Assembly (NCBI GenBank): GCA_025360005.1
Contig: JANYDA010000021.1
Span: 1 to 64,000 of the forward strand
DNA length: 64,000 nucleotides
Reading direction: 5' to 3'
Source of the DNA: Fibrobacteria bacterium
GTDB taxonomy: Bacteria > Fibrobacterota > Fibrobacteria > UBA11236
Part shown: positions 1-9,432 of the stretch, piece after piece
Numbering within the stretch: the first letter of the stretch is position 1
Layout of the letters: the number at the start of each line of letters is the position of its first letter
Translations under genes and position numbers: made by a program
The notes under the pieces: generated by a model
Database searches by the model: none
What the model was told of the DNA's origin: nothing
The model's input: the letters and a program-made list of their open reading frames with translations, nothing else

Positions 1-1242
1 CAGATCGCCCACGTGCAGGGCGTCCCCGTGGCGGAAGCCGGTGGTGTACATCCCCTTGCCGTCATCGTCGATGGCCATGGCGCCGAAGATGATCTCGTCC
101 TTGCCGTCCCCGTCCACGTCCGCCACCGAGATGCCGTGCGCCCCTTGTCCGGAATAGGGGTTCTTGTCGTCCATGGAATCAAACACCCAGCGGCTGGTGA
201 GCTTGCCGTCCCGCCAATCCCACGCGGCCAGCGTAGTGCGGCCATAGTAACCCCGGCCCATCACCACGCTGGGCCTGCTCCCGTCCAGGTAGGCCACGCA
301 TGCGGTGAAGCGATCCACCCGGTTGCCGTAGGTATCGTTCCCGGCATTGCCGCCCAAGCCGCCCCAGAAGCCGACATTGCCGCGGCCGGGCACATAGTCC
401 ACCGTGGCCAATTCCTTGCCCGTCAAACCGTCGAACACGGTGAGGTATTCCGGACCGGTGAGGATACGTCCCAGCGGGTTGGAATAGTCGGCATTGTGAT
501 CCGCCGTTGCGGCCGCTCCCAGATGGATCATCTGGCCCGTACCGTCCATGGTACCCGGCGCGGTCTTGCACACCACCTCGGCGCGGCCATCGCCGTCCAG
601 ATCGTAGACCATGAATTGGGTGTAATGCGCGCCCGCGCGGATGTTGCGGCCCAGGTTGATGCGCCAAAGGCGGGTGCCGTCCAGCTTGATGCCGTCCAGG
701 ATTTGCGGGCCGGAGAAACCGGCGATAGAGTTGTCCTGGGAATTGGTGGGATCCCATTTGAGCACGATATCGTACTGCCCGTCGCCGTCCAGGTCCGCCG
801 CGCTTGCGTCATTGGCGTTGTAACTGTATTTGCTCCCATGCACGCTCCCGCCCGCGGGTATCTGCAAAGGAATGGGCCAGTAATTGCGGGTGAAAACGCG
901 CGCCGGTTCACTAGGCTCGCCTTCCTGTCCGTTGAGCACGGGCCGCACCGTGTAAACCCCGGTTCCGCCGGTATTGTCGGTGAAGATAGTCGCGCCGGTC
1001 AACGGCGAGGCATTGAGCTTGGCCGCGCCTTTATAGACGTTGAATCCCGTCTCGTAAGGCTCGGTGCCCCATAGGCGCCAGCTCAGGTAATTGCCCGCGG
1101 CCACCGGGACCGCCACCAGGCCGCGGTTGATCTTTTCCATATTGCGCTGCGCCCGGGAAGGAGCCACCCAGAGCAGCGCGAGCACGAACGCGAAGCCGGC
1201 GGATTTGTTGAGGCCGCACCCGGACATGGGAGTGATCTTCAT
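1..1242 (-). CDS. Rhamnogalacturonan lyase, PL11-type, secreted (3' end outside window)
   Basis: Predicted to cleave the rhamnogalacturonan I backbone of pectin by beta-elimination outside the cytoplasm. The first 414 codons are present; the stop lies beyond base 1. Residues 1-31 form a signal peptide. The N-terminus NRGLVAVPVAAGNYLSWRLW followed by a fibronectin-like stretch is typical of YesW/YesX enzymes. After it come repeated calcium-binding FG-GAP-like blades with DLDGDG and DVDGDG motifs, as in the eight-bladed propeller of this family. The start is the ATG at 1242, one base after the TGA of the upstream gene on the same strand, which suggests translational coupling with the PVC-type dehydrogenase gene. 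Family assignment is confident; substrate range is inferred from the family. Confidence 0.88.
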   Translation of the reverse strand, partial: MKITPMSGCGLNKSAGFAFVLALLWVAPSRAQRNMEKINRGLVAVPVAAGNYLSWRLWGTEPYETGFNVYKGAAKLNASPLTGATIFTDNTGGTGVYTVRPVLNGQEGEPSEPARVFTRNYWPIPLQIPAGGSVHGSKYSYNANDASAADLDGDGQYDIVLKWDPTNSQDNSIAGFSGPQILDGIKLDGTRLWRINLGRNIRAGAHYTQFMVYDLDGDGRAEVVCKTAPGTMDGTGQMIHLGAAATADHNADYSNPLGRILTGPEYLTVFDGLTGKELATVDYVPGRGNVGFWGGLGGNAGNDTYGNRVDRFTACVAYLDGSRPSVVMGRGYYGRTTLAAWDWRDGKLTSRWVFDSMDDKNPYSGQGAHGISVADVDGDGKDEIIFGAMAIDDDGKGMYTTGFRHGDALHVGDL

Positions 1243-1243
1243 T

Positions 1244-3526
1244 TCATATCCCGGCCAACATGGGCAGCCGGCCTTGGATCCGGTAACCATGCGCGCCGCG
1301 GAAGGAGTACAGGTAAACCGATTGCCCCAGGCCCGCGGCATCCGGGCTTGACCATTTTCCCTGGTCGGCCGAATATTCCGATCGGAAGACCGGCTTTCCC
1401 CCGATTGCAAAGACTTCCAGCGTTCCCGATGCCAGCCCCCCGTGGGGCTCCAGATGGAAGCCGCTCCGGCCCAAGCGGAAGCGAAGGTTGTTATGCAATT
1501 GCGGGAGCGGATCCGACCCGGCTCCGGGATCGGCCAGCGATACGGAGGCCAAGGTGGGTTCGCATGGCTTGCTTGCCGCCGCGGCTATGCCGGCATTCGC
1601 AAAGGCGGAAGCGGCGGAAGTGTCCACGTCCTTATAGGTAGTCCACATGGCGGTAAGCGCGGCCGGCTTACTCTTGATTTCCGCCAAGGCGATCAAGGCC
1701 TGCAGGCGTACATGCCCATGAGGATCGTTCACGGAACATTGATCGCTGATGGCCTGGGCGCTGGCCGCCGTCCTGGGCATGGCCATGAGCACGTTGCGGC
1801 GCACGCCCACGGCGGGATGCAGGAGCAGATCCTTGAGGATGGGATTCCAACGCGAAGCCTCCGCGGGCAGATCGAAGCGGCCCAACCCGTTCAGCGTCCA
1901 CAAGGCATGCACCACGGCGGGATCATTGTCCACCGCATCCTTGCCGCGGCTGGTTTTCAGGATCGTTTCCAACAGGGTCCCCATCTCGTCCGTATATCCC
2001 TTGGCAAGCAGCAAACGCTGGGCATGCAAGCGCCACATGAAGTTGCTATTCGTGAAGGTCTTGATCAATTCGGGCACGGTGGCATGGGAGAGATCGAGAA
2101 TGGGGTCCAGTTTCCCGTCCGCAGGCACGATACGGTAAATACGGTTATGGGTTTTCACGCGGAGGGCGTTGAGCCATGCGCGGCCGTCCCCGTAAGGCGA
2201 AAGCGCGTTGTGCAGGAAGAGGTAATTGTACCAGTCCAAGACCCACATGGCTCCGTCGGGTCCGGTCCTGGCCTGCAAGGGCGCCACCCAGGCGTCCGTG
2301 GAAGCCAGGAGATTGGAGCGATCGGGACCGGGCATGCGCACGGCCCGCCAGGTGCTGCCCGTAATGGCGCCGTTGCCGGAGACAACCAAGCTGTCCTGGT
2401 TGCAAAGCTTACCCGTGCCTTCGCAGGTAAATGCGAACCGGTTCCAGTATTTGCTGGGAAATGTGCGCGAGGTATAGAAACTCATGCTGGAGGTGGAGGT
2501 GGTCTGCTGGGTAAACCAGCCGTTCGCGCCTTTGGCGGTGGGGCCGCCCTCGAAAAGGTAGCGGTCTCCCGTGAGGGGGTAGAAAAGGTTGTTGGGGCTG
2601 CCGCTGCGGATATCGATGGCCTGGGCGCCCTGGCGGATGGAATGGTTGATATGGGAAGTGATGGTGGAGCCGGTCTGGAAGATCTGCCCATCCTCCATTT
2701 GGCCTATGCCCCAACCGTTATGGATGGGACCCGTGGTCCACTCCTGGAACTCCGTGGTGCGGCTGCCGATGGCGGTATGCCGGAAGCGCCATACGCGGCG
2801 GTCGCCGCAATTGACCGCGCCGGCATTGCAGATGCCATAGCCGGTATGGCCGTAAACCCAATTATCCAGGCCATACATCAGGCTGTTGATGCCGGAATGG
2901 GTATCGGTGGCGCCCTTGGGGCCCATGCCCGACCAGAGTATTTGCGGCGTGCCGGCCGTGTCGTTGTGATTGGGGAAAAAAACCAGGTAAGGCGTCATGC
3001 CCACCACCACGCCTCCGTTGACCACCTCAATGCTCTGGGGCATGGCCAGGCCGTCCCGGAACACGGTGAGCTTGTCCATGACATGATCGCCGTCGGTATC
3101 CTCCAGAATGACGATGCGATCGGACCCGCCCACGAACTTGGGATCGGTGATGCCGCCGGTGGCCACCCGGACATCGTTGGGATAGCTCCTCGGTTCCACC
3201 GCCCACAAGCGCCCGCGCTCATCGAAGGTGAAATGCTGGAGGTAGGCGATCGGCTTCATCTCTTCGGAGGCCCACAATTCCGCCTTGAGTCCCGCGGGCG
3301 TTACGATGCAATTGATGGACTGGGACGGCGTCAAGGGATTCTGGATGGTGTTGACCGGGTATTGGGATGCGGGACTGGGCTGATAAGGGAACTTGCCCCA
3401 ATCATCCCCGCTGGCTGCTGCCGTGCGCGTCAAAGCGGGACAATCCCCGGACTTGACGATAGGCGCTGCGAAGGCCTGCGACAGAATTGCAAAGGCCATG
3501 AATACGGGAACGCGAAAAAAACCCAT
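1244..3526 (-). CDS. PVC-type membrane-bound dehydrogenase-like protein with HEAT region, exported
   Basis: A 760-residue exported protein related to the PVC-type N-terminal propeller family (TIGR02604-like), thought to be sugar dehydrogenases or sugar-binding proteins of the periplasm. Residues 1-19 are a signal peptide (MGFFRVPVFMAFAILSQAFA). The diagnostic stretch LKAELWASEEMKPIAYLQHF, then FDERGRLWAVEPRSYPND, marks the N-terminal domain. A six-bladed propeller-like region and alpha-helical HEAT-like repeats follow. The C-terminus (last about 75 residues, with LEVFAIGGKPVFRSEYS) resembles a type IX-like sorting beta-sandwich. No CxxCH haem motif is seen, so the cytochrome domain common in planctomycete members is absent. 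The ATG at 3526 was chosen over longer forms because of the AGGGGAG ribosome binding site just upstream and the signal peptide it exposes. Confidence 0.8.
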   Translation of the reverse strand: MGFFRVPVFMAFAILSQAFAAPIVKSGDCPALTRTAAASGDDWGKFPYQPSPASQYPVNTIQNPLTPSQSINCIVTPAGLKAELWASEEMKPIAYLQHFTFDERGRLWAVEPRSYPNDVRVATGGITDPKFVGGSDRIVILEDTDGDHVMDKLTVFRDGLAMPQSIEVVNGGVVVGMTPYLVFFPNHNDTAGTPQILWSGMGPKGATDTHSGINSLMYGLDNWVYGHTGYGICNAGAVNCGDRRVWRFRHTAIGSRTTEFQEWTTGPIHNGWGIGQMEDGQIFQTGSTITSHINHSIRQGAQAIDIRSGSPNNLFYPLTGDRYLFEGGPTAKGANGWFTQQTTSTSSMSFYTSRTFPSKYWNRFAFTCEGTGKLCNQDSLVVSGNGAITGSTWRAVRMPGPDRSNLLASTDAWVAPLQARTGPDGAMWVLDWYNYLFLHNALSPYGDGRAWLNALRVKTHNRIYRIVPADGKLDPILDLSHATVPELIKTFTNSNFMWRLHAQRLLLAKGYTDEMGTLLETILKTSRGKDAVDNDPAVVHALWTLNGLGRFDLPAEASRWNPILKDLLLHPAVGVRRNVLMAMPRTAASAQAISDQCSVNDPHGHVRLQALIALAEIKSKPAALTAMWTTYKDVDTSAASAFANAGIAAAASKPCEPTLASVSLADPGAGSDPLPQLHNNLRFRLGRSGFHLEPHGGLASGTLEVFAIGGKPVFRSEYSADQGKWSSPDAAGLGQSVYLYSFRGAHGYRIQGRLPMLAGI

Positions 3527-3813
3527 GAACTCCCCTGTAAATTTCCGTTTCCGAAACCTATCCCCGATCCGGCCCCTTTGCCCGGGACTCCGGGCCCATT
3601 TCGTCTCCGTGCCCGGCAAGGTTCGAGCGATACGCATCTGGCGGGGGTGGAAATGGCGGCGATGGAACGCAAAGGGTTGCCGCCCTTTGTTTATGAGGCT
3701 TTCCGCCGGCCGCAGCCTTTCCAGCGCGGAATACCGTTCGATAGAAACCAAAACGGACCGGCCGGGCCGTCCGTCCAGCCGGCCGAGCTGCGGCCATAAA
3801 AACAGAAATTAAT

Positions 3814-3831
3814 CGTTTACAGGTGTAAACG
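3814..3831. promoter_or_regulatory. Perfect 18-bp palindrome, likely operator
   Basis: CGTTTACAGGTGTAAACG has two 8-base arms around GG. It lies in the 383-base gap (3527-3909) between the divergent PVC-type dehydrogenase and DUF1080 genes. Its form resembles LacI/GalR-type operators, so it could control one or both sugar-utilisation units. No regulator of that family is encoded in the window. Nothing else is recognisable in this gap. Confidence 0.6.
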
Positions 3832-3909
3832 GATTTTTCCGGGAACCCCCTATCGCGCGGGCATCCGGGCATAGATTGTAGGCGGTCCCGGAGTACCGAA
3901 AGGGTTATC

Positions 3910-5193
3910 ATGCAAAACCGAAAACCGATCTTGGCAGGCCTGCCCAAAGCCGCTTCCATGCTGCTCCTGCTGTTCCCGCACGCTTATGCGCTGGATATTT
4001 CGGGAAAAGTGATCGACAAGCTATGGGCGCCCATCGCGGGTGCCAGCGTATGCCTGCAAGGGAACGCAGCCGCCTGCGCGGCCACCGCGGTCGATGGAAC
4101 CTTCAAACTCACCGGAACGGTTTCCTCGCTTCCCGGCGCGCTTCCCGCGCAAGCGGTCCGGTTCGGAACCCGTAACGGCCGGCTCATTCTCAGTTCGCCG
4201 CAAACCGGTTCCGCTTATCTGCAATGGTTCGTCGCCGATGGGCGCAGCCGTTTCGCCTCCGGAAAACTGGCGATCGCTTCGGGCGTCAACGCCGTGGAGG
4301 CGCCGCAAGGGATGCCTGCGGGCATGATCCTCTGGCGTCTCAGCCTGCCGGGATCGATATCCCAATGGCAAGGCGTATGGGATGGCAAAGCGTGGCTGGG
4401 AGCCGGTCCTTCCCGGGAATCCGGCCAGGCCATATCCGCCCGCGCGGGCGCTCCCATGGCAAAGGCCGGAGCGGTCGCGATGCTGGCGATTTCCAAAACC
4501 GGATTCGCCGGCGCGACGTACCAGCCCAAGGCGGAAACCGAAACCGGCGACATCATCGTCCTGGGCGGCGTGGGAGAAAAAGTATCCCTCATGTTCGACG
4601 GCAAGACGCTGGACGGCTGGCTGCCTTCCAGCGGCAAGCTGATCGGGAATGCGGACGGCAGCTGGGTAGTCAAGGACGGGATGCTGCACAGCATGGGCAC
4701 GGTTCAAGGTACCCTCGTTTCCAAGGCCGACTACGGGAACTTCCGCATGATTTTCAAGATGAAGCAGAACGCTCCCAGCACCCACTGGGCGAGCGTCCTT
4801 CTATTCGGCACGCGCACCCCGACCATGCACGAATTCGCCATCCAGGCCTATCAATTCGGGGTTCCCAACGGCCATCATTGGGACTATTTCCATACCGGGA
4901 ACCTGGCCGGTGACGCCTATTTCACCACCACGGCCAATAGCATAGACAAGTTCAAACCGAGTCTTTGCGAAATCGTGACCAATATCGCAACAAGCGAGGC
5001 GAAAATGGCCTGCTGCAACCTGAACGGCGGAGCCTCTTGCAAGACAGCCGAGGTCCTCAGGTTCAAGCATGACGGGGACGCCAGGGTGGCTCCCATCGCG
5101 TTCCAGATCCACAATGCCGGCCTCTTGGACGATTATTGGGACATCACCATCGAAGAGAACCCGGCTGTCTACGAATTCGTCACCGCCAAGTGA
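3910..5193 (+). CDS. Secreted DUF1080 (3-keto-glycoside hydrolase-like) protein
   Basis: A 427-residue exported protein. Residues 1-27 are a signal peptide. Residues about 28-75 look like a carboxypeptidase-regulatory-like beta-sandwich (DISGKVIDKLWAPIAGASV). Residues about 85-150 resemble a type IX-like sorting module, here internal rather than C-terminal. Residues about 225-427 form the DUF1080 concanavalin-like domain, with the hallmark SLMFDGKTLDGWLPSSGK, VVKDGMLHSMG and a C-terminal FQIHNAG segment. DUF1080 proteins include enzymes that hydrolyse 3-keto-glucosides and 3-keto-disaccharides; the exact activity here is inferred. The ATG at 3910 has an AAAGGG site upstream. It sits 33 bases before the GH2 gene and is probably co-transcribed with it. 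Confidence 0.82.
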   Translation: MQNRKPILAGLPKAASMLLLLFPHAYALDISGKVIDKLWAPIAGASVCLQGNAAACAATAVDGTFKLTGTVSSLPGALPAQAVRFGTRNGRLILSSPQTGSAYLQWFVADGRSRFASGKLAIASGVNAVEAPQGMPAGMILWRLSLPGSISQWQGVWDGKAWLGAGPSRESGQAISARAGAPMAKAGAVAMLAISKTGFAGATYQPKAETETGDIIVLGGVGEKVSLMFDGKTLDGWLPSSGKLIGNADGSWVVKDGMLHSMGTVQGTLVSKADYGNFRMIFKMKQNAPSTHWASVLLFGTRTPTMHEFAIQAYQFGVPNGHHWDYFHTGNLAGDAYFTTTANSIDKFKPSLCEIVTNIATSEAKMACCNLNGGASCKTAEVLRFKHDGDARVAPIAFQIHNAGLLDDYWDITIEENPAVYEFVTAK

Positions 5194-5226
5194 GGGATGC
5201 CATGCCCGCATGAAGAAAGGCAAGAC

Positions 5227-7974
5227 GTGAAAACCTTGATCCGTCCGGCGCCGCTCCTGGCGCCTTTCATCACCCTGATGGCCGCGCTGGGCGCCACTTC
5301 ATTTTCCGCCACCGCCACGCTTACCGGCGTGGTGAAGGAACTTCGCACCGCGAAACCCGTCGCGAACGCCGTGGTGCGGCTGGCGGGAAAAGGATTGGCC
5401 GACACTACCGACCTCAACGGCAATTTCTCTTTCTCCTTCCCCCTGTCAACCGTTCGAAAAACGGTTCCCGGCTGGATCCGGCCCCATTACGCGCCCGGAA
5501 GGGGAATCGTCTTTTCCAACCGGAGCAGGGGCCCGGTACGCGTCGAAGTGCTGGACCTGGCCGGAAAAGCGGTCGCCACCCTCGGCAACTCCGTGCTGGA
5601 AGCGGGGATTTGGTCGCTCCCCATCCGCTCGCTTTCCAAAGGCCAGTACCTGGGCGAGATAATCTCGGGGAACGGGACGCAGGCCTTCCGTTTCGTGACG
5701 ATTGAAAACGGCATTCAAACAGGCGGTGCGGCCAGGCCGGAAGGCTTCCGCGGCCCGGAGGCCTTTTCCGGAATCACGGCGGCGAAATCCTCGGCGGAAG
5801 TTATCGATACATTGATCACGACTAAAGGCGGATATCACGCCGATACCCTGGCATGGAATGAAAAAATCACGGACAGCGTCACCGTGTTTCTCCGCGACAC
5901 CAATACGTCCCAGCAGGGCCCCATGGTGCGGACCATCATGCCGTTCGATGCGGATTGGCTGTTCTATAAGGGCGATGCGGCCGGAGCGGACAAACCCGCC
6001 TTCGCGGACGCGGGCTGGCGGACCGTGACGGTGCCGCATGACTGGAGCATAGAAGGACCGTTCGCGGAGAACGCGCCGACCGGTGGATACGGGGGCTATC
6101 TTCCTTCCGGCATCGGCTGGTACCGGAAGCATTTCACCCTGCCGGGCGATTTTTCCGGCCGCCGCATCTTCGTGGAATTCGACGGGGTGATGGCCAACAG
6201 CACGGTGTACCTCAACGGCGCGCCCCTGGGCACGCGTCCCAGCGGCTACATCTCGTTCCGCCATGAGATCACCGCGCAGGCGAAATTCGGCGGCGCCGAG
6301 AACATCATCGCGGTCAAGGCCGACAATTCCGCGCAACCCGCCTCGCGCTGGTATTCGGGAGCGGGCATCTACCGCCATGTCCGTATCCTGGCCGTCAATC
6401 CCGTCCACTTGGAAAAATGGGCCACCTTCGTGACAACGCCCACCGTCAGTACCGTGCATGTCCAGACCACCGTGGTCAACCAGGGGACAGCGGCGCAAAC
6501 CGTGGCGGTGCAAACCGTACTCATCGATCCCGACGGGTCCAGGTCGCCCCCCGTCACCTCCGCCGCGCAGAGTATCCCTGCGGCCGGTTCCGCCAGCTTC
6601 GCCATCGATGTCCCCGTCTCCGCCGCCCGTTTGTGGAGCCTGGAGACGCCCAACCTCTACCGGGCGATAACCACGGTCCAATCCGGAAGCGCGGGTTTGG
6701 ATGATGAAGTGACGCAATTCGGGATCCGTACCATCAAGTATGATCCGGAAACGGGATTCTTCCTCAACGGCAAGAGCGTGAAGCAGAAAGGCGTTTGCCT
6801 GCACCAGGAATTCAGCGGGCTGGGAGTGGCCGTGCCCCAACGCGCCATGCAACGCCGTCTGGCCATCCTCAAAAGCCTGGGCGTCAACGCCATCCGCACG
6901 TCGCATAATCCGGTGGCGCCCGAGTTCCTGGACCTGTGCGATCGCATGGGCATCCTGGTCATGGACGAATTCTTCGACGTATGGGTAGGCCACAAGTACG
7001 GCATGCCGGGCGACTATGCCGCCTACTTCAACCAAACCAACCCGGCCACCGGCACCAAGTGGTATCAATCGGATTTGAACGACGGCGTGCAACGCGATCG
7101 CAACCACCCCAGCATCGTCTACTACAGCATCGGCAACGAGATCCGCGACGGCATCAATACCCGCATCCCGCTCACCAAGGACATGGTGGCCATCTGCCAC
7201 GCCAACGATCCCACCCGGCCCGTAACGCAGGCCTTGTTCCAACCCTCCACCGCGGGGGACTATCCCGGCGGCACGCTTAACATCCTGGATGTCTTCGGCG
7301 TCAATTACCGCACCGCGGAATTGCTGGACGCCATTACCCAGAACGCTCCCCATCACGCCGGCGTATCGACCGAGCAGGGCCCCAACCCGGGCAATTGGTC
7401 CGCCTTCTACCTTAAGAATCCCCAAGTGGTGGGCGTATACCTTTGGACCGGCGCGGATTATCTGGGCGAAACCCCGCTCGGTTGGCCCACCGTGGGCAGC
7501 GGATCGGGATTGATCGACCGCGTGGGCGGCATCAAGGACATGGGCTACCAATACCAGGCCATCTGGAGCGATAAGACCGGCGCGCGGCCCAAGACCTCCA
7601 ACGGTCCTGCCGTAAAAGTGCTCTTGAGCGTGGATCATCCCGCCGTCGCCGCCGATGGGGACGATGTCGCCTACGTCAAAGCCTCCCTTGTCGATGCGGG
7701 CGGCTCCACCGTCGCCAACGCGGGCAATGCGGTAACGTTCCAGATGGCCGGATCGGCGGGCGAATTCAAGGCCTTCGACAGCGGTTCCAACTCGAGTGAA
7801 TCGTTTACGGGTCCCAGCCGCAACGCATGGAACGGCGTATGCTACGCCATAGTCCATATGAAAGCGGCGGGGTCGGTGACCGTCACCGCTTCGGCCGCGA
7901 ACCTGGCCGGATCCTCCGTCACCGTGACCGGCGTGAACTCAGCTTTCATCCCCTGCTCGGGAAATTGCGATTGA
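5227..7974 (+). CDS. Glycoside hydrolase family 2 (beta-galactosidase-like), secreted
   Basis: A 915-residue exported retaining glycosidase. The GTG at 5227 is preferred over an in-frame ATG at 5197 because AAAGG precedes it at good spacing and it opens a clean signal peptide (residues 1-27). Residues about 28-65 are a CarboxypepD_reg-like repeat. Residues about 80-150 (VEVLDLAGKAVATLGNSVLE) are a sorting-like module placed internally. The GH2 core follows: sugar-binding domain with GWRTVTVPHDWSIEGPF, Ig-like domain, and TIM barrel with KQKGVCLHQEFSG and AIRTSHNP. The acid/base is Glu638 in SIGNEI and the likely nucleophile is Glu716 in VSTEQG. The C-terminus holds another bacterial Ig-like domain. 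Whether the substrate is a beta-galactoside, glucuronide or mannoside cannot be told from sequence alone. Confidence 0.87.
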   Translation: MKTLIRPAPLLAPFITLMAALGATSFSATATLTGVVKELRTAKPVANAVVRLAGKGLADTTDLNGNFSFSFPLSTVRKTVPGWIRPHYAPGRGIVFSNRSRGPVRVEVLDLAGKAVATLGNSVLEAGIWSLPIRSLSKGQYLGEIISGNGTQAFRFVTIENGIQTGGAARPEGFRGPEAFSGITAAKSSAEVIDTLITTKGGYHADTLAWNEKITDSVTVFLRDTNTSQQGPMVRTIMPFDADWLFYKGDAAGADKPAFADAGWRTVTVPHDWSIEGPFAENAPTGGYGGYLPSGIGWYRKHFTLPGDFSGRRIFVEFDGVMANSTVYLNGAPLGTRPSGYISFRHEITAQAKFGGAENIIAVKADNSAQPASRWYSGAGIYRHVRILAVNPVHLEKWATFVTTPTVSTVHVQTTVVNQGTAAQTVAVQTVLIDPDGSRSPPVTSAAQSIPAAGSASFAIDVPVSAARLWSLETPNLYRAITTVQSGSAGLDDEVTQFGIRTIKYDPETGFFLNGKSVKQKGVCLHQEFSGLGVAVPQRAMQRRLAILKSLGVNAIRTSHNPVAPEFLDLCDRMGILVMDEFFDVWVGHKYGMPGDYAAYFNQTNPATGTKWYQSDLNDGVQRDRNHPSIVYYSIGNEIRDGINTRIPLTKDMVAICHANDPTRPVTQALFQPSTAGDYPGGTLNILDVFGVNYRTAELLDAITQNAPHHAGVSTEQGPNPGNWSAFYLKNPQVVGVYLWTGADYLGETPLGWPTVGSGSGLIDRVGGIKDMGYQYQAIWSDKTGARPKTSNGPAVKVLLSVDHPAVAADGDDVAYVKASLVDAGGSTVANAGNAVTFQMAGSAGEFKAFDSGSNSSESFTGPSRNAWNGVCYAIVHMKAAGSVTVTASAANLAGSSVTVTGVNSAFIPCSGNCD

Positions 7975-8032
7975 GGGATGCGCGGGAAGCCGGGTTGCGG
8001 TCATGGCGCGGGATCGGCGCGGACCCGCTCGC

Positions 8033-9205
8033 TCAACGCATCCGGTTGGTCCCCGGTAAGAGGTAACCGCCCCGGAAAAGGAAGCCGGTCTCCCAAGCGT
8101 CCTCCTCCCCCTCGTTGAACGTAAGCACCTTCCTTCCGCGGACATCGCGGAAACCCAGCAATCCGTACCACCCGGCTTTGAGCAAGGCGCGCTGGGGAAG
8201 GATGCCTATAATGGCCCCCTTATAGGTGGCGGCTACGCCTACATCCCAGGATGGGACGGTCAGCTTGGCGGTGGGCGAGTCGGGCAAATCGATAGCGGCG
8301 GTCCCGGCGGTGAAAACCCATTTGTCGAATATCTGGCCCGCGGGCCCCATACCGGCGGTAATGGAAGCGGTTGTTCCCACCGCATAGCTGCCCGTTCCCG
8401 CACCGCCGGTCACCGTCACCGTCTGCGAGGGGGCTTGGGTCCACGTATGCAGGCGTACCCAGTCGAAGCGGAGGTTCACGGGAAAGGGAGTATTGGAAGG
8501 ATCTCCGCCATTGTTCCCGCCGATGGCCAGGTTCAGAAGCAGATAACCCGGGGCGCGGAAAGGATTGCCGCCGTTGGGTCCCGTACCATCGGCGTTCTTC
8601 AACGGATAGTCGTTGATGAGGGCGCCATCCAGGGAAAGCTGGATCTTGGTGGAATCCCATACCATGGTCCAGGTATGGAAGTTCTCGGTGAAACGCGCCC
8701 CGCCCAATGCGGCGATGCTGCGCGTAGGCGAGGTCCATTTCTGGTTCCCATCCATCACGTTGAATAGGCATTTGCCCTGGTAGAACTCCATCATATCGAT
8801 CTCCCCGCCCCTGGGCCAGCCGCCGGCGTTAGGCAGCCACCACCATGCGGGCCAACTCCCGGCGCGCGCATCGATTTGGGCGCGCATCTCCAGGCGTCCG
8901 TATCGGAAGGATTTCTTCCCGCGCGTGGTGCGGTTGGCGGACGTGTACGCCTTTCCGTTCGAGTTTTCCCGCAAAGCCTGGATCAGCAATGTGCCGTTAT
9001 CGATGCGGGAGTTTCCGCTCTTGTCCGAGTAATATTGCGCTTCATTATTGCGGCAACATCCCGTCTCATAACCCCAGACGGCCGGATCCACTTCCGCGCC
9101 GTTGAATTCATCGCCCCACTCGTATTTCCAACCCGCGCCGGCGGCCAGGGAAACGGCGGGGAGAGAAGCCGATACAAGGACCAGGACGCGGAGGATTGGA
9201 GCCAT
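8033..9205 (-). CDS. Glycoside hydrolase family 16 endo-beta-glucanase, secreted
   Basis: A 390-residue secreted GH16 enzyme, likely acting on beta-1,3 or mixed-linkage glucan. Residues 1-22 are a signal peptide. The jelly-roll domain (about 25-265) carries the catalytic signature GEIDMMEF, with Glu135 as nucleophile, Asp137, and Glu140 as acid/base. It also has the usual WPAWWWLPNAGGWPRGGE segment before it and FDWVRL near its end. Residues about 270-330 (VTVTGGAGTGSYAVGTTASI) are an InlB-like repeat domain found in many secreted proteins. The last 50 residues contain a worn sorting-like module (FRDVRGRKVLTF). Transcribed convergently with the GH2 gene. Confidence 0.88.
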   Translation of the reverse strand: MAPILRVLVLVSASLPAVSLAAGAGWKYEWGDEFNGAEVDPAVWGYETGCCRNNEAQYYSDKSGNSRIDNGTLLIQALRENSNGKAYTSANRTTRGKKSFRYGRLEMRAQIDARAGSWPAWWWLPNAGGWPRGGEIDMMEFYQGKCLFNVMDGNQKWTSPTRSIAALGGARFTENFHTWTMVWDSTKIQLSLDGALINDYPLKNADGTGPNGGNPFRAPGYLLLNLAIGGNNGGDPSNTPFPVNLRFDWVRLHTWTQAPSQTVTVTGGAGTGSYAVGTTASITAGMGPAGQIFDKWVFTAGTAAIDLPDSPTAKLTVPSWDVGVAATYKGAIIGILPQRALLKAGWYGLLGFRDVRGRKVLTFNEGEEDAWETGFLFRGGYLLPGTNRMR

Positions 9206-9432
9206 TCGGGTATCCCGTTAGGATTGCAGCAAGCCTATAATCTATCCGGAACGGGATTTCCGGCTGGCCGGTCCTTGAAAAAAAGCTGCGGAAAGCGAAA
9301 CGTTTCCCCGTATTCTTCCGGATTCCGAGGGGCAGGGGAAGCAACCGCGCAGCGGACTTCCCCGGGGCCTTAAAATGGGGTACGATAAAGCAATGCCGGA
9401 AAACATCCGAAATTGGATTCTATATTATCACT

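Noticed and set aside
13-1074. Long plus-strand open frame opposite the rhamnogalacturonan lyase
   Set aside because: Composition is a G/A/V/H-rich mirror of the lyase codons, with no ribosome binding site. The minus strand gives a full PL11-type sequence with signal peptide.
1442-3799. 785-codon plus-strand frame opposite the PVC-type gene
   Set aside because: Arises from the high GC third positions of the real gene; no recognisable domain.
5446-7857. 803-codon minus-strand frame opposite the GH2 gene
   Set aside because: Mirror frame of a gene with clear GH2 catalytic motifs; sequence is H/G/R/D-rich without domains.
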